The notes under the pieces are model-generated. The model did no database searches and was not told the DNA's origin. It saw nothing but the letters and a program-made list of their open reading frames with translations. Shown piece after piece: positions 54,577-61,185 of a stretch of 61,185 nucleotides of DNA. How positions within the stretch are numbered: the stretch's first letter is position 1; every line of letters starts with the position of its first letter. The DNA comes from Myxococcota bacterium. GTDB taxonomy: Bacteria > Myxococcota_A > Polyangia > HGW-17. The position numbers and the translations under genes were made by a program. Location of the stretch: assembly GCA_018821305.1 (NCBI GenBank), contig JAHJMN010000024.1, positions 1 to 61,185 of the forward strand, in the 5' to 3' direction.

Positions 54577-55289
54577 CGGTTCCTCAGCATGTTGCAATTA
54601 TAATGGACGGTAACGGCAGATGGGCACAGAAAAACGGAAAGCCGAGGCTGTGGGGTCATGCCCGTGGCGCAGACACTGTTAGAGAAATCACAACATTATC
54701 CAGAAAACTCGGTATTAAAGCACTGACTTTATATGCTTTTTCAACAAAAAACTGGGACCGTCCTGAGGAAGAAGTTTCAGGGCTCATGGGTCTACTAAAA
54801 GAATATATTCGGAAGGAACGTTCCACCCTTCTGGACAATGATATTCGTTTCAGAACAATCGGAAACATTTCAAAACTTCCCGAGGACTTAATTACTTCAA
54901 TTAACGAACTGAAAGATGCCAGTTCTCATTGCAAAAGCATGGATTTCTGCATCGCCCTCAACTATGGGGCCCGGGATGAAATTGTCCGTGCAGTTAAAAA
55001 AGTTACTTCCGATATTCTTGATGGCAAAATAACGCATGAAACGATTGACGAAAAACTATTTGACAGTTATCTGGATACTGCATGTCTTCCGCCAGTAGAT
55101 CTAATCATCAGGACTTCTGGTGAATTTCGGCTGTCAGATTTCCTGCTCTGGCAGGGAGCATATTCAGAATTCTATTTTACTGAAACATTATGGCCTGATT
55201 TCAGAGAAGAGGAATTCCGCAAAGCCCTTGCCAGTTACAGCCAGAGAGAACGCCGGTTCGGAAAAACTTCGGACCAGATAAGGAAATAA
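54573..55289 (+). CDS. uppS: Undecaprenyl diphosphate synthase
   Basis: 238 aa. Cis-prenyltransferase motifs: HVAIIMDGNGRWAQ (Asp12), GHARGADTVREI, TLYAFSTKNWDRP, DLIIRTSGEFRLSDFLLWQ and TLWPDF. Makes the C55 lipid carrier for peptidoglycan and polysaccharides. ATG overlaps the preceding stop (ATGA). Confidence 0.97.
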   Translation: MTVPQHVAIIMDGNGRWAQKNGKPRLWGHARGADTVREITTLSRKLGIKALTLYAFSTKNWDRPEEEVSGLMGLLKEYIRKERSTLLDNDIRFRTIGNISKLPEDLITSINELKDASSHCKSMDFCIALNYGARDEIVRAVKKVTSDILDGKITHETIDEKLFDSYLDTACLPPVDLIIRTSGEFRLSDFLLWQGAYSEFYFTETLWPDFREEEFRKALASYSQRERRFGKTSDQIRK

Positions 55290-55291
55290 TA

Positions 55292-56107
55292 ATGAGCATC
55301 TTTTCCAATAATCTAGCCAAACGTGTTGCTGTTGCAATCGTTGCAGGACCGCTTGTTATCCTTCTAGCCCTGTGGAGTAATCCCATCGGCTGGAAATCCC
55401 TTACCATTTTACTCACCATCCTTGGATTATGGGAGTTCGGCTCAATGACCTTTAAGCCGGATGAAGTTGCTGACCGTTATCTTCTTATAATTATTGGAAC
55501 CATCCTGACTACAGTTATGCTTTTTAATTTAAAATATCTGTTCCTGATTTTTCCCTGGGCCACCATACTTATCCTTACTACCCTTGTAATTACCAGTAAA
55601 ACCACGGATGGTGCAGGCATCAGGCTCGGAAAAATCTTCCTGGGTGTATTCTATATAGCGCTTCTATTTTCTTTTGTTGGATTACTGAAAGTATTTCCTC
55701 ATGGTGGAAAGTGGATTATTTTTACTTTGACCGTTGTCTGGTTTTCCGACACAGGAGCATATTTTGCCGGTAAAAGTCTCGGAAAACATAAACTCTCACC
55801 CTTTGTATCACCAAATAAAACATGGGAAGGGTCAATTGGTGGGATTATTGCGAGTATTGGAGCGGCGGGTCTTGCCACTATCTACTTTAAAGAGGCATCA
55901 GTTCCAGTACTAATCGGCCTTGCAATTTTTGCTGGTATTATGGGCCAGATAGGAGATCTGGCAGAATCGCTTATAAAAAGATCTTGTGGCGTAAAAGACA
56001 GTGGCACCCTGATTCCGGGGCATGGTGGCGTACTTGATCGTTTTGATGCACTCCTATTTGCGGCTCCCATAGTTTGCGGATACCTTTATTCCAGGATGAT
56101 CCTTTGA
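55292..56107 (+). CDS. cdsA: Phosphatidate cytidylyltransferase
   Basis: 271 aa, about eight TM helices. The C-terminal signature SLIKRSCGVKDSGTLIPGHG followed by GVLDRFD matches the CDS family pattern, with VSPNKTWEG upstream. Makes CDP-diacylglycerol. AAGGAA before ATG; 2 nt after uppS, the classical uppS-cdsA pair. Confidence 0.96.
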   Translation: MSIFSNNLAKRVAVAIVAGPLVILLALWSNPIGWKSLTILLTILGLWEFGSMTFKPDEVADRYLLIIIGTILTTVMLFNLKYLFLIFPWATILILTTLVITSKTTDGAGIRLGKIFLGVFYIALLFSFVGLLKVFPHGGKWIIFTLTVVWFSDTGAYFAGKSLGKHKLSPFVSPNKTWEGSIGGIIASIGAAGLATIYFKEASVPVLIGLAIFAGIMGQIGDLAESLIKRSCGVKDSGTLIPGHGGVLDRFDALLFAAPIVCGYLYSRMIL

Positions 56108-57576
56108 GAATTCCATTTTCAAATTTCCATGATATTTCAGGATGGCCATTTAGCGAAGATGATGTGTTTTTTACTTCACCTGTAAAAACATTTACCCCCG
56201 ATTGGTTTAAGAAAAAAGGAATACCAGGATTGAACTGGCTCAGTTGGTGTTCCCTTCTAATGGACATTTCTGATTATCGCTTGGCCGTATCTATTACAAA
56301 AGAATTAGATTTACCTGATGAGGTAATCGAATCAATAAAAAGCAGTAAGGAAGCTGCCTTCATATCAGATATTCAAGCAGTAAATCCTACTGAAAATTTA
56401 AGAGAGCTGGTTCTAAAATTCCGTGGATGTGTAAACGAAACCATAAAAAATGGTCATCTTCTGCATACTCCTCTTGATGGATTCCCTGAAAAATGTTTGA
56501 TCTCTCAATCTCTTCCTACACGATATCTTGGGTTTATCAAAAAAAGTGGACCTGATAATATTAAATTTCTGATTCCACAGGACACTATTGATGGGTGGAA
56601 TTGTTCAACAACAATTCCGTTTCCTGAGAGATGGGTTCTTTCAGATGTGAGATCCCGTGTAGATCGCATTGCATCTACCTCAAGGCTTGAAAATGCTTTC
56701 TCTAATTGGGAATCATTTCTAAGGGTGCACATTAAATCAGGAACCGCTGTCAGTATTTACCACGTAGATGATAAAGCAAGCGCTGTGTGTGCCATTACCG
56801 ATGATTCGGGTACGCTTCTGGATTCATATCGCATTGATAAACATCAAGATTGTGACAAAATCCTGGAAATTTACAATAAATTCTCTTCAAATAAAAATCC
56901 ACTTATTTTCCCTCTCAGTTCTTCTACGGTTCTGCTTTCCACAGTTGCAAAAAAACTTACGGGAAAGATAGTTTATATCCCGGATGCAGCAATCAAGTTT
57001 TGTGGAGAAAGCATTGGTTTAGAAAGAAAATTGACAACAACACACCCTCATGTGTTGCGCGCCGTTGCATTATCCGAGAGGGCAAGAGATCCCCTTTCTT
57101 CAGCGAAAAGAGTCCAACTTGCAGATCTTGGGTTATTTGAATATGCAAGTGGACCCCAAATAGATAATATCGATTTTATGCTTGAAATACTTCGGATTCT
57201 TCCGATTCCGGATCAGGATTCTAAACGACAAATAACTTCTACTCTCTTCAATTTAAATCCTCTGATAAAAAATATTGATGATCTGAAACCAGGCATGACC
57301 GCTTCAGGAACAGTGACTTCCATTGCCTCTTTCGGAGCGTTTATTAGAATTACTCAGGATCTTGAAGGATTACTCCACATAAGCGAAATGTCGGACGATC
57401 GTGTAACTGATATCCATTCCATCGTGAAGGTAGGGGATACTATCACCCTTCGTATTTTAAATATCGACAAAGAATCTGGACGAATTGGGCTCACTCTTAA
57501 ATCCTTAAATACCAATCGAAATCAGCGCGTTAAACAAAAAAACCTTGATGCTCTCGAAAAACTTTTTAAGAAATGA
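56104..57576 (+). CDS. Tex-like protein with YqgF-type core remnant and C-terminal S1 domain
   Basis: 490 aa if it starts at TTG 56104, which overlaps the cdsA stop (TTGA) with AGGA upstream; an in-frame TTG at 56074 is possible. The S1 RNA-binding domain is at about 395-470 (GMTASGTVTSIASFGAFIRI, LEGLLHISEMSDD). The central AVALSERARDPLSSAKRVQL stretch resembles the Tex segment A.SIARR.QDPL. The protein is only about 60% of Tex length, and helix-hairpin-helix motifs are not seen. It may be a reduced Tex paralogue with RNA-related function. Confidence 0.7.
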   Translation: MRIPFSNFHDISGWPFSEDDVFFTSPVKTFTPDWFKKKGIPGLNWLSWCSLLMDISDYRLAVSITKELDLPDEVIESIKSSKEAAFISDIQAVNPTENLRELVLKFRGCVNETIKNGHLLHTPLDGFPEKCLISQSLPTRYLGFIKKSGPDNIKFLIPQDTIDGWNCSTTIPFPERWVLSDVRSRVDRIASTSRLENAFSNWESFLRVHIKSGTAVSIYHVDDKASAVCAITDDSGTLLDSYRIDKHQDCDKILEIYNKFSSNKNPLIFPLSSSTVLLSTVAKKLTGKIVYIPDAAIKFCGESIGLERKLTTTHPHVLRAVALSERARDPLSSAKRVQLADLGLFEYASGPQIDNIDFMLEILRILPIPDQDSKRQITSTLFNLNPLIKNIDDLKPGMTASGTVTSIASFGAFIRITQDLEGLLHISEMSDDRVTDIHSIVKVGDTITLRILNIDKESGRIGLTLKSLNTNRNQRVKQKNLDALEKLFKK

Positions 57577-57656
57577 ATGAATTAACTCCCTCTTCAAGTA
57601 AATGCTCAATTATTATCACAAGCTCACATATTTTATAAGGTTTCGATCCGGATCCG

Positions 57657-57684
57657 TTGACTTGCAGAGATATTAAATTAAAAT
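57657..57684 (+). promoter_or_regulatory. Probable sigma70-type promoter
   Basis: TTGACT, a 16-nt spacer and TAAAAT lie about 105 bp upstream of the LDLa-like lipoprotein ATG. A perfect TATAAT at 57725-57730 has no good -35 and is an alternative. Confidence 0.4.
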
Positions 57685-57789
57685 TACATTAGTCTTTTAT
57701 GATTTTTACGACGATATTTTTTTATATAATGTCAATTTTCTATTGAATTAACAATCTACTATTTTGATTTGTTCACAAGGAGTTGGAAA

Positions 57790-58239
57790 ATGAAAACTTT
57801 AATCATTTCTGTAGCATCTCTTCTTTTTCTAATGCCTGCTTGTGATGATGATTCATCATCGACCCCAACAGGAACTGAAATTGCGACGGTAATCTGCGAT
57901 AAACTTGTTGAATGCGATCCTGAAACAACTACTGAAGAATATAACGAATGCATGAATGAATTTCAGCCAGTCCTGGATATAAACCCCCCACAATGCCGGG
58001 ATGCCGGGTGGGATCTCGCCATGTGTATTGATTCTTCAAGTTGTGAAGATCTTCAGATTCAAGGCACTTGCGGTTCCTATTATGCGCCTTTAGCAGCAGT
58101 ATGTACTGAAGAAATTTGTGGCGAGGATGACTATGAGTGCTCCGACGGCGAATGCATTTCAAATGATTTCCTCTGCGATGGGGAGTGCGACTGCAACGGA
58201 TGTGAGGACGAATCTACATGTGACGCCGCAAAGAAATGA
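57790..58239 (+). CDS. Small lipoprotein with LDL-receptor class A-like domain
   Basis: 149 aa from ATG 57790 (AAGGAG upstream). Lipobox FLMPAC. Residues about 30-110 form a Cys-spaced helical module (ICDKLVEC, YNECM, MCIDSSSCEDL) of a kind I recall from myxobacterial proteins. The C-terminal about 35 residues have C..DGECIS..FLCDG.CDC.GC.DE..C, closely matching LDLa spacing with the acidic Ca-binding end. Likely a surface Ca-dependent binding protein. Confidence 0.78.
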   Translation: MKTLIISVASLLFLMPACDDDSSSTPTGTEIATVICDKLVECDPETTTEEYNECMNEFQPVLDINPPQCRDAGWDLAMCIDSSSCEDLQIQGTCGSYYAPLAAVCTEEICGEDDYECSDGECISNDFLCDGECDCNGCEDESTCDAAKK

Positions 58240-58274
58240 TTTTCGCCTTAAAAGGCACACTCCGCTGCTTCCTG

Positions 58275-58495
58275 ATTAATACAATAGTGACTCGAAGAAA
58301 TGCTTCAGGAAAGAGGCCCTCTATAGCATTTCGCTGCGCGAAATTGCCTACCTGATTGTCCCTTGCATTTTTGCGAAGCAAAAATTGCTTGCCTGTTCCT
58401 GCTACTGATTTCCTGTTGCCTGTTTTTTAACAGGGACTCAGTCAGTCAGGAGACATGGAACAGGGTCAGGCTGTAATATTCAGCTCACTTTGAGC
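58275..58495 (-). repeat. Family C repeat, copy C4
   Basis: Inverted relative to C1. AATACAATAGTGACTCG end, TTTCGCTGCGCGAAATTGCC hairpin (shared with the CAATTTCGCGCAGCGGA part of C1), an extra GCATTTTTGCGAAGCAAAAATTGC-type hairpin module, and the CCTG/CAGG core. It fills the gap between two convergent genes. Confidence 0.75.
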
Positions 58496-58514
58496 GTTAT
58501 ATTTTTTCAACAAA

Positions 58515-59270
58515 TCAATCAATACAGGTATTTCGCTGATCACATGCGTAAAAACCGGCGGTGAGACAGTCTTCATTGGTATTACACACTACAGATTCAA
58601 TACAGTCTCCAGCTAAAGGCCACATATAGTCACTTCGAGGTGGCCATGCTTTTAATAGTCCACCCTTGGAGCCCCTGCGACACTGGTAGCCTGCAGGGCA
58701 GACGAGATGCATGGAGTCATTTCCTTCAATGAAATCACATAGACCACTGTAGCAGACATTGGTGGATACATCACATATTTCCCAGGGTCCGCAGGCAACA
58801 TTATCCGAACAACTTACAGACCAGGGTGAAGAAACAAGACCAGTAGGACTTACTTCAGCGCATCCGGTTGAATTGCATAAATGAGTCATCTCCAGACAGC
58901 GAAAATCGTCTCCGCAATAAAACCACGCTGGACAGTCTGTATGATTTTCACAATTAATAATTTCAGGATAACAGATCCCATCCATTGCACATGTAAGGTC
59001 TTCAGAATTCCCGAGTTCGTTACAGAACGTATCCTTGCCTTCGGAAAGACAATCCAATTTTCCACTGCCAGTTGTCAGACAATCGGGCTCCTGACTGGCA
59101 GCGCTGATACTGTCACATGCCACATTGCAACCCCACTTATGAGTACACCACGAAGCATATATATCATCCCTTGGAACTGAGAATCCAAGAGACCATCCAT
59201 CCCACGAATCAGTCTCCACACAGGAAAAAAGCAGTGTGGACAATATTAATAATATTATAAATTTGTACAT
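58515..59270 (-). CDS. Cys-rich surface lipoprotein
   Basis: 251 aa from ATG 59270. Lipobox STLLFSC. More than 20 cysteines in CxxxxxC pairs, including repeats of the type C.N..DC....YC.....C (CENHTDCPAWFYCGDD, CNTNEDCLTAGFYACDQ). This is the common myxobacterial Cys-rich module. No catalytic motif. Function unknown; probably disulfide-stabilised and exported, a likely substrate for the periplasmic thiol system. Confidence 0.7.
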   Translation of the reverse strand: MYKFIILLILSTLLFSCVETDSWDGWSLGFSVPRDDIYASWCTHKWGCNVACDSISAASQEPDCLTTGSGKLDCLSEGKDTFCNELGNSEDLTCAMDGICYPEIINCENHTDCPAWFYCGDDFRCLEMTHLCNSTGCAEVSPTGLVSSPWSVSCSDNVACGPWEICDVSTNVCYSGLCDFIEGNDSMHLVCPAGYQCRRGSKGGLLKAWPPRSDYMWPLAGDCIESVVCNTNEDCLTAGFYACDQRNTCID

Positions 59271-59576
59271 CACGTAAGTTTACACTGGTTATTAATATTT
59301 TCAAATCAGGAAATAATTGCCCTTTGCTGATCTGACAAAGGGCAACTCCAAGCCGGATTAATCTGCTTTTTACAATGAATGACTAAAAATTTGTACGGTC
59401 TATCCGAAAATACAGTGAGTAATTCCGCTCCTTTTTGTTTTTTCATTCTTCTAAACCTAGTGAGCGGATATTTAAAGGAGTTTTCGCCTTTTTAATGAAA
59501 CTCAGGTAGCTTTCGTGAACAGGAAAAAACAGAAAATTTTCTTTTCAGTTATGGTTATGATAGTTTACCAGTGACT
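59271..59576. other. Divergent spacer with one strong stem-loop
   Basis: Between the Cys-rich lipoprotein and csrA. It holds a perfect 10-bp stem TTGCCCTTTG / CAAAGGGCAA with a 9-nt loop (59317-59345). No U-tract follows on either strand, so it is not an obvious terminator. No small gene seen. Confidence 0.5.
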
Positions 59577-59589
59577 AAACCAGGATGGT
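59577..59589 (+). promoter_or_regulatory. Putative CsrA-binding site over the csrA ribosome-binding site
   Basis: AAACCAGGATGGT lies 6 nt before the csrA ATG. AGGAT sits in the loop of a short ACC/GGT hairpin and doubles as Shine-Dalgarno. It matches the known CsrA consensus RUACARGGAUGU at about nine of twelve positions, which suggests autoregulation. Confidence 0.55.
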
Positions 59590-59595
59590 AAAAAT

Positions 59596-59913
59596 ATGCT
59601 TACACTTACAAGAAGACCTGGACAGGAAATCAGAATCGGAGACGGTGTCCGAATACTGGTTAAGGAAATTCGGGGCAAACAGGTCAGACTGGGAATAGAA
59701 GCTCCTCCGGGAGTGCCGATCTACCGGGAAGAAATCTATCAGGAAATTGTCCGGGAAATGGGTCAGGCCGCCGCAGGTGAATTTGATGTCCTTGATTTTA
59801 TTATCGGTACGGAAACCACAGGGGCGACACCCCTTATTCCTTCTCAGTTGAAAAAATCTCAACCAAGAGTAGAAAAATCCGGCACCCCAGGGGAGGATGA
59901 AGATGATAATTGA
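59596..59913 (+). CDS. csrA: Carbon storage regulator CsrA with acidic C-terminal extension
   Basis: 105 aa versus 60-75 usual. Core residues: Leu4 and Arg6 in MLTLTRRPGQEI, and VPIYREEIY with the RNA-contacting Arg. The extension (about 70-105) is acidic and low-complexity. CsrA binds GGA sites to repress translation. It overlaps fliW by 11 nt, the standard pair in which FliW sequesters CsrA. Confidence 0.94.
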   Translation: MLTLTRRPGQEIRIGDGVRILVKEIRGKQVRLGIEAPPGVPIYREEIYQEIVREMGQAAAGEFDVLDFIIGTETTGATPLIPSQLKKSQPRVEKSGTPGEDEDDN

Positions 59914-60397
59914 TACCACTAGATTCGGCGGAATAGAAGTTGATGACAGCATGATACTCACCTTAAAGGGAGGACTGCTGGGGTTTGCCGATGCAACGAA
60001 TTTCATCCTTATTGATCATGCCCCTCAGAGCCCCTTTCGTTGGCTCCAGTCGGCCCAGATACCGGAGCTAGCCTTTGTAGTCATCGATCCATTTGAAGCT
60101 ATTGAAGACTATCCTCTTGAACCCTTGATGCAAGCACTCAAAGAAATTGGCATTCAGGAATCTGAAGAAATTGCCGTCGGTGTAATTGTCACTTTCCGAA
60201 AAGGGCCTCCGGGTAATACAGTAAATCTCCTTGCACCCTTGGTTTTTTCCGTTGATTCAAGGACAGGAGTCCAAACAGTACTTCATAATTTGAAATACGG
60301 AACCCAACATCCACTGACAATAGCAAAACCTGTTACCAGTGAAAATAATCAGACTGGCCGAATAGAAATATCCCCTCAGTCCTTAACTCAGGTTTAG
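59903..60397 (+). CDS. fliW: Flagellar assembly factor FliW
   Basis: 164 aa from ATG 59903; an ATG 6 nt upstream is too close to the GGGGAGG site. Family features are TRFGGIEVDDSMILTLKGGL, LLGF, FRWLQS, ELAFVVIDPF and NLLAPLVFS. FliW binds flagellin and CsrA allosterically and antagonises CsrA. Its ribosome site lies in the csrA coding end. No flagellar gene is in the window, but the pair implies flagellin control elsewhere. Confidence 0.93.
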   Translation: MIIDTTRFGGIEVDDSMILTLKGGLLGFADATNFILIDHAPQSPFRWLQSAQIPELAFVVIDPFEAIEDYPLEPLMQALKEIGIQESEEIAVGVIVTFRKGPPGNTVNLLAPLVFSVDSRTGVQTVLHNLKYGTQHPLTIAKPVTSENNQTGRIEISPQSLTQV

Positions 60398-60619
60398 ACT
60401 TTAAGAAACTTTAAATTAATCATACCTTCAGCTTGACGATAATAAATACCCTGATACATTCAGACCGCACCAAAATGGTGCCCTGACTCAATGACTGGAT
60501 TGGTCAGTGTTCTGAAGTGCATAATTTTAATCAAAAGTTTTGCAGCAGGCATATGCCTGAGTAGTTCCAGTAGCAACTTGTCATAATATCCTGTAAATAC
60601 AGGTGCTTGAGAGAAAAAT
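60398..60619 (+). other. Leader region of infA with hairpins
   Basis: Contains GCACC-AAAAT-GGTGC (60467-60481), CTGACT-CAAT...ATTG-GTCAG (60482-60507) and CCTGT-AAAT-ACAGG near 60590. A TTGACG with TACATT 16 nt downstream (about 60434) could be a promoter. Confidence 0.35.
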
Positions 60620-60838
60620 ATGTCTAAAGACGATCAGATTGAACTTGATGGTGAAATAGTAGAAGTCCTTGCGGGAGGACAATTCCGAGTTAAAACCGAT
60701 GACGGTCTCGTTGTCCTCGCACATCTTGCCGGTAAAATGAGAAGATATCGCATCCGAGTAGTTCTTGGTGACAGAGTGACCGTTGGTGTATCGCCCTATG
60801 ACCCTACTCGCGGTCGAATAATTTACCGCCCGAGATAA
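60620..60838 (+). CDS. infA: Translation initiation factor IF-1
   Basis: 72 aa, the normal length. OB-fold sequence IELDGEIVEVLAGGQFRV, HLAGKMRRYRIRVVLGDRV and the typical end SPYDPTRGRIIYR. It occupies the ribosomal A site during initiation. GAGAG precedes ATG. Monocistronic here. Confidence 0.96.
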   Translation: MSKDDQIELDGEIVEVLAGGQFRVKTDDGLVVLAHLAGKMRRYRIRVVLGDRVTVGVSPYDPTRGRIIYRPR

Positions 60839-60872
60839 TTCACTTTTTCAATAAAAACTTATTTTTAATTTA

Positions 60873-61045
60873 CAAGACCACTTTCGGATAGTATTCGACT
60901 GTGTCTTTGTTCCAGAAAATTCTTCAGTACCAAATTGATTTTCCTGCTCCTGACTCAGGCTTTCTGTTTTCCTGTAATTATTATATTACGTTGTATTTAT
61001 TGATTATTTACATTAAAAATTCACTAACCGAACAGCATTGTAACT
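60873..61045 (+). repeat. Family A repeat, partial copy A3
   Basis: Right half only. CCTGTAATTATTATA...AAAAATTCACTAACCGAACAGCATTG matches the reverse complement of the left end of A1. The left part looks like a family C end (AGACCACTTTCGGATA). It joins family B copy B4 within 6 bp. Confidence 0.65.
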
Positions 61046-61050
61046 AGTTA

Positions 61051-61185
61051 CTGTCCTGAAATACCGGAAATCAAATTTTTCGCCGATTTTTTGCTCAGGA
61101 CAGTAACCGCAAGGTGTTGAATTTACTGGTAGTGGCCTGTTAGGATTTTTAATAAAATCCTTCGCGAAGCGAATTACAGGACACG
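61051..61185 (+). repeat. Family B repeat, copy B4 (short form, may be truncated by the window end)
   Basis: CTGTCCTGAAATACCGGAAA through GCGAATTACAGGACACG. It is identical in plan to B1 but lacks about 65 nt between CTCAGGAC and CAGTAACCGC. Confidence 0.75.

Overview
The window looks like chromosome from a Gram-negative, low-GC (low 40s % by eye) member of the Myxococcota or a related former deltaproteobacterial lineage. The clues are a MYXO-CTERM-like anchor on a secreted beta-helix protein, myxobacterial Cys-rich repeats (CGNG..E..CDG), an RCC1-propeller lipoprotein, an LDL-receptor-class-A-like lipoprotein, many lipoboxes, topoisomerase VI, a response regulator with a deltaproteobacterial-type C-terminal helix motif, and a csrA-fliW pair. 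The exact taxon cannot be fixed from sequence alone.

Layout. 0.4-3 kb (minus): a CcdA-thioredoxin fusion, then atpE and atpB. 3.5-8.8 kb (minus): an orphan oligopeptide-binding lipoprotein, an inositol-monophosphatase-family enzyme, a receiver protein with a long Pro-Ala repeat linker, and a HAD phosphatase whose start codon lies one base after two tandem tRNA-Leu genes. 9.3-17.5 kb (plus): a Cache-HAMP adenylate cyclase, zapA, a structured leader, rny-ymdB, and three overlapping thioredoxin-fold lipoproteins. 18-24.5 kb (minus): an Arg/Tyr-rich lipoprotein and a three-gene operon of 5'-nucleotidase, OB-like lipoprotein and outer-membrane barrel, plausibly for nucleotide or phosphate scavenging. 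25-29 kb: plsC, then era-der-LEA14 lipoprotein. 29-35.5 kb: a beta-helix exoprotein, a membrane protein, the RCC1 lipoprotein, a small barrel and an unknown lipoprotein. 35.6-38.9 kb: topoisomerase VI A and B. 39-43.9 kb: a tyrosine autokinase with a polysaccharide membrane protein, and a decayed thioredoxin-fold lipoprotein. 44-50 kb: a 12-repeat Cys-rich lipoprotein and an enlarged histidine ammonia-lyase. 49.7-57.6 kb: a tightly packed cell-envelope and glycogen run (DUF4912, GH57 branching enzyme, L,D-transpeptidase, lipoprotein, uppS, cdsA, Tex-like S1 protein). 57.8-60.8 kb: two Cys-rich lipoproteins, csrA-fliW and infA.

The intergenic regions are the most unusual part. At least three families of structured interspersed repeats occupy them. 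Family A is about 330 bp with ACCCAATGCTG ends. Family B has GTGTCCTG/CAGGACAC ends and lies in one orientation 43-54 bp upstream of genes. Family C carries a large CCTG/CAGG hairpin and TAGACCGCTTGCGG ends. Copies differ by clean loss or gain of internal hairpin modules. No transposase is visible, so they are non-autonomous if mobile. A second theme is periplasmic redox: an electron-delivering CcdA-Trx protein, two intact DsbA-like lipoproteins, and two relatives that have lost the CxxC.
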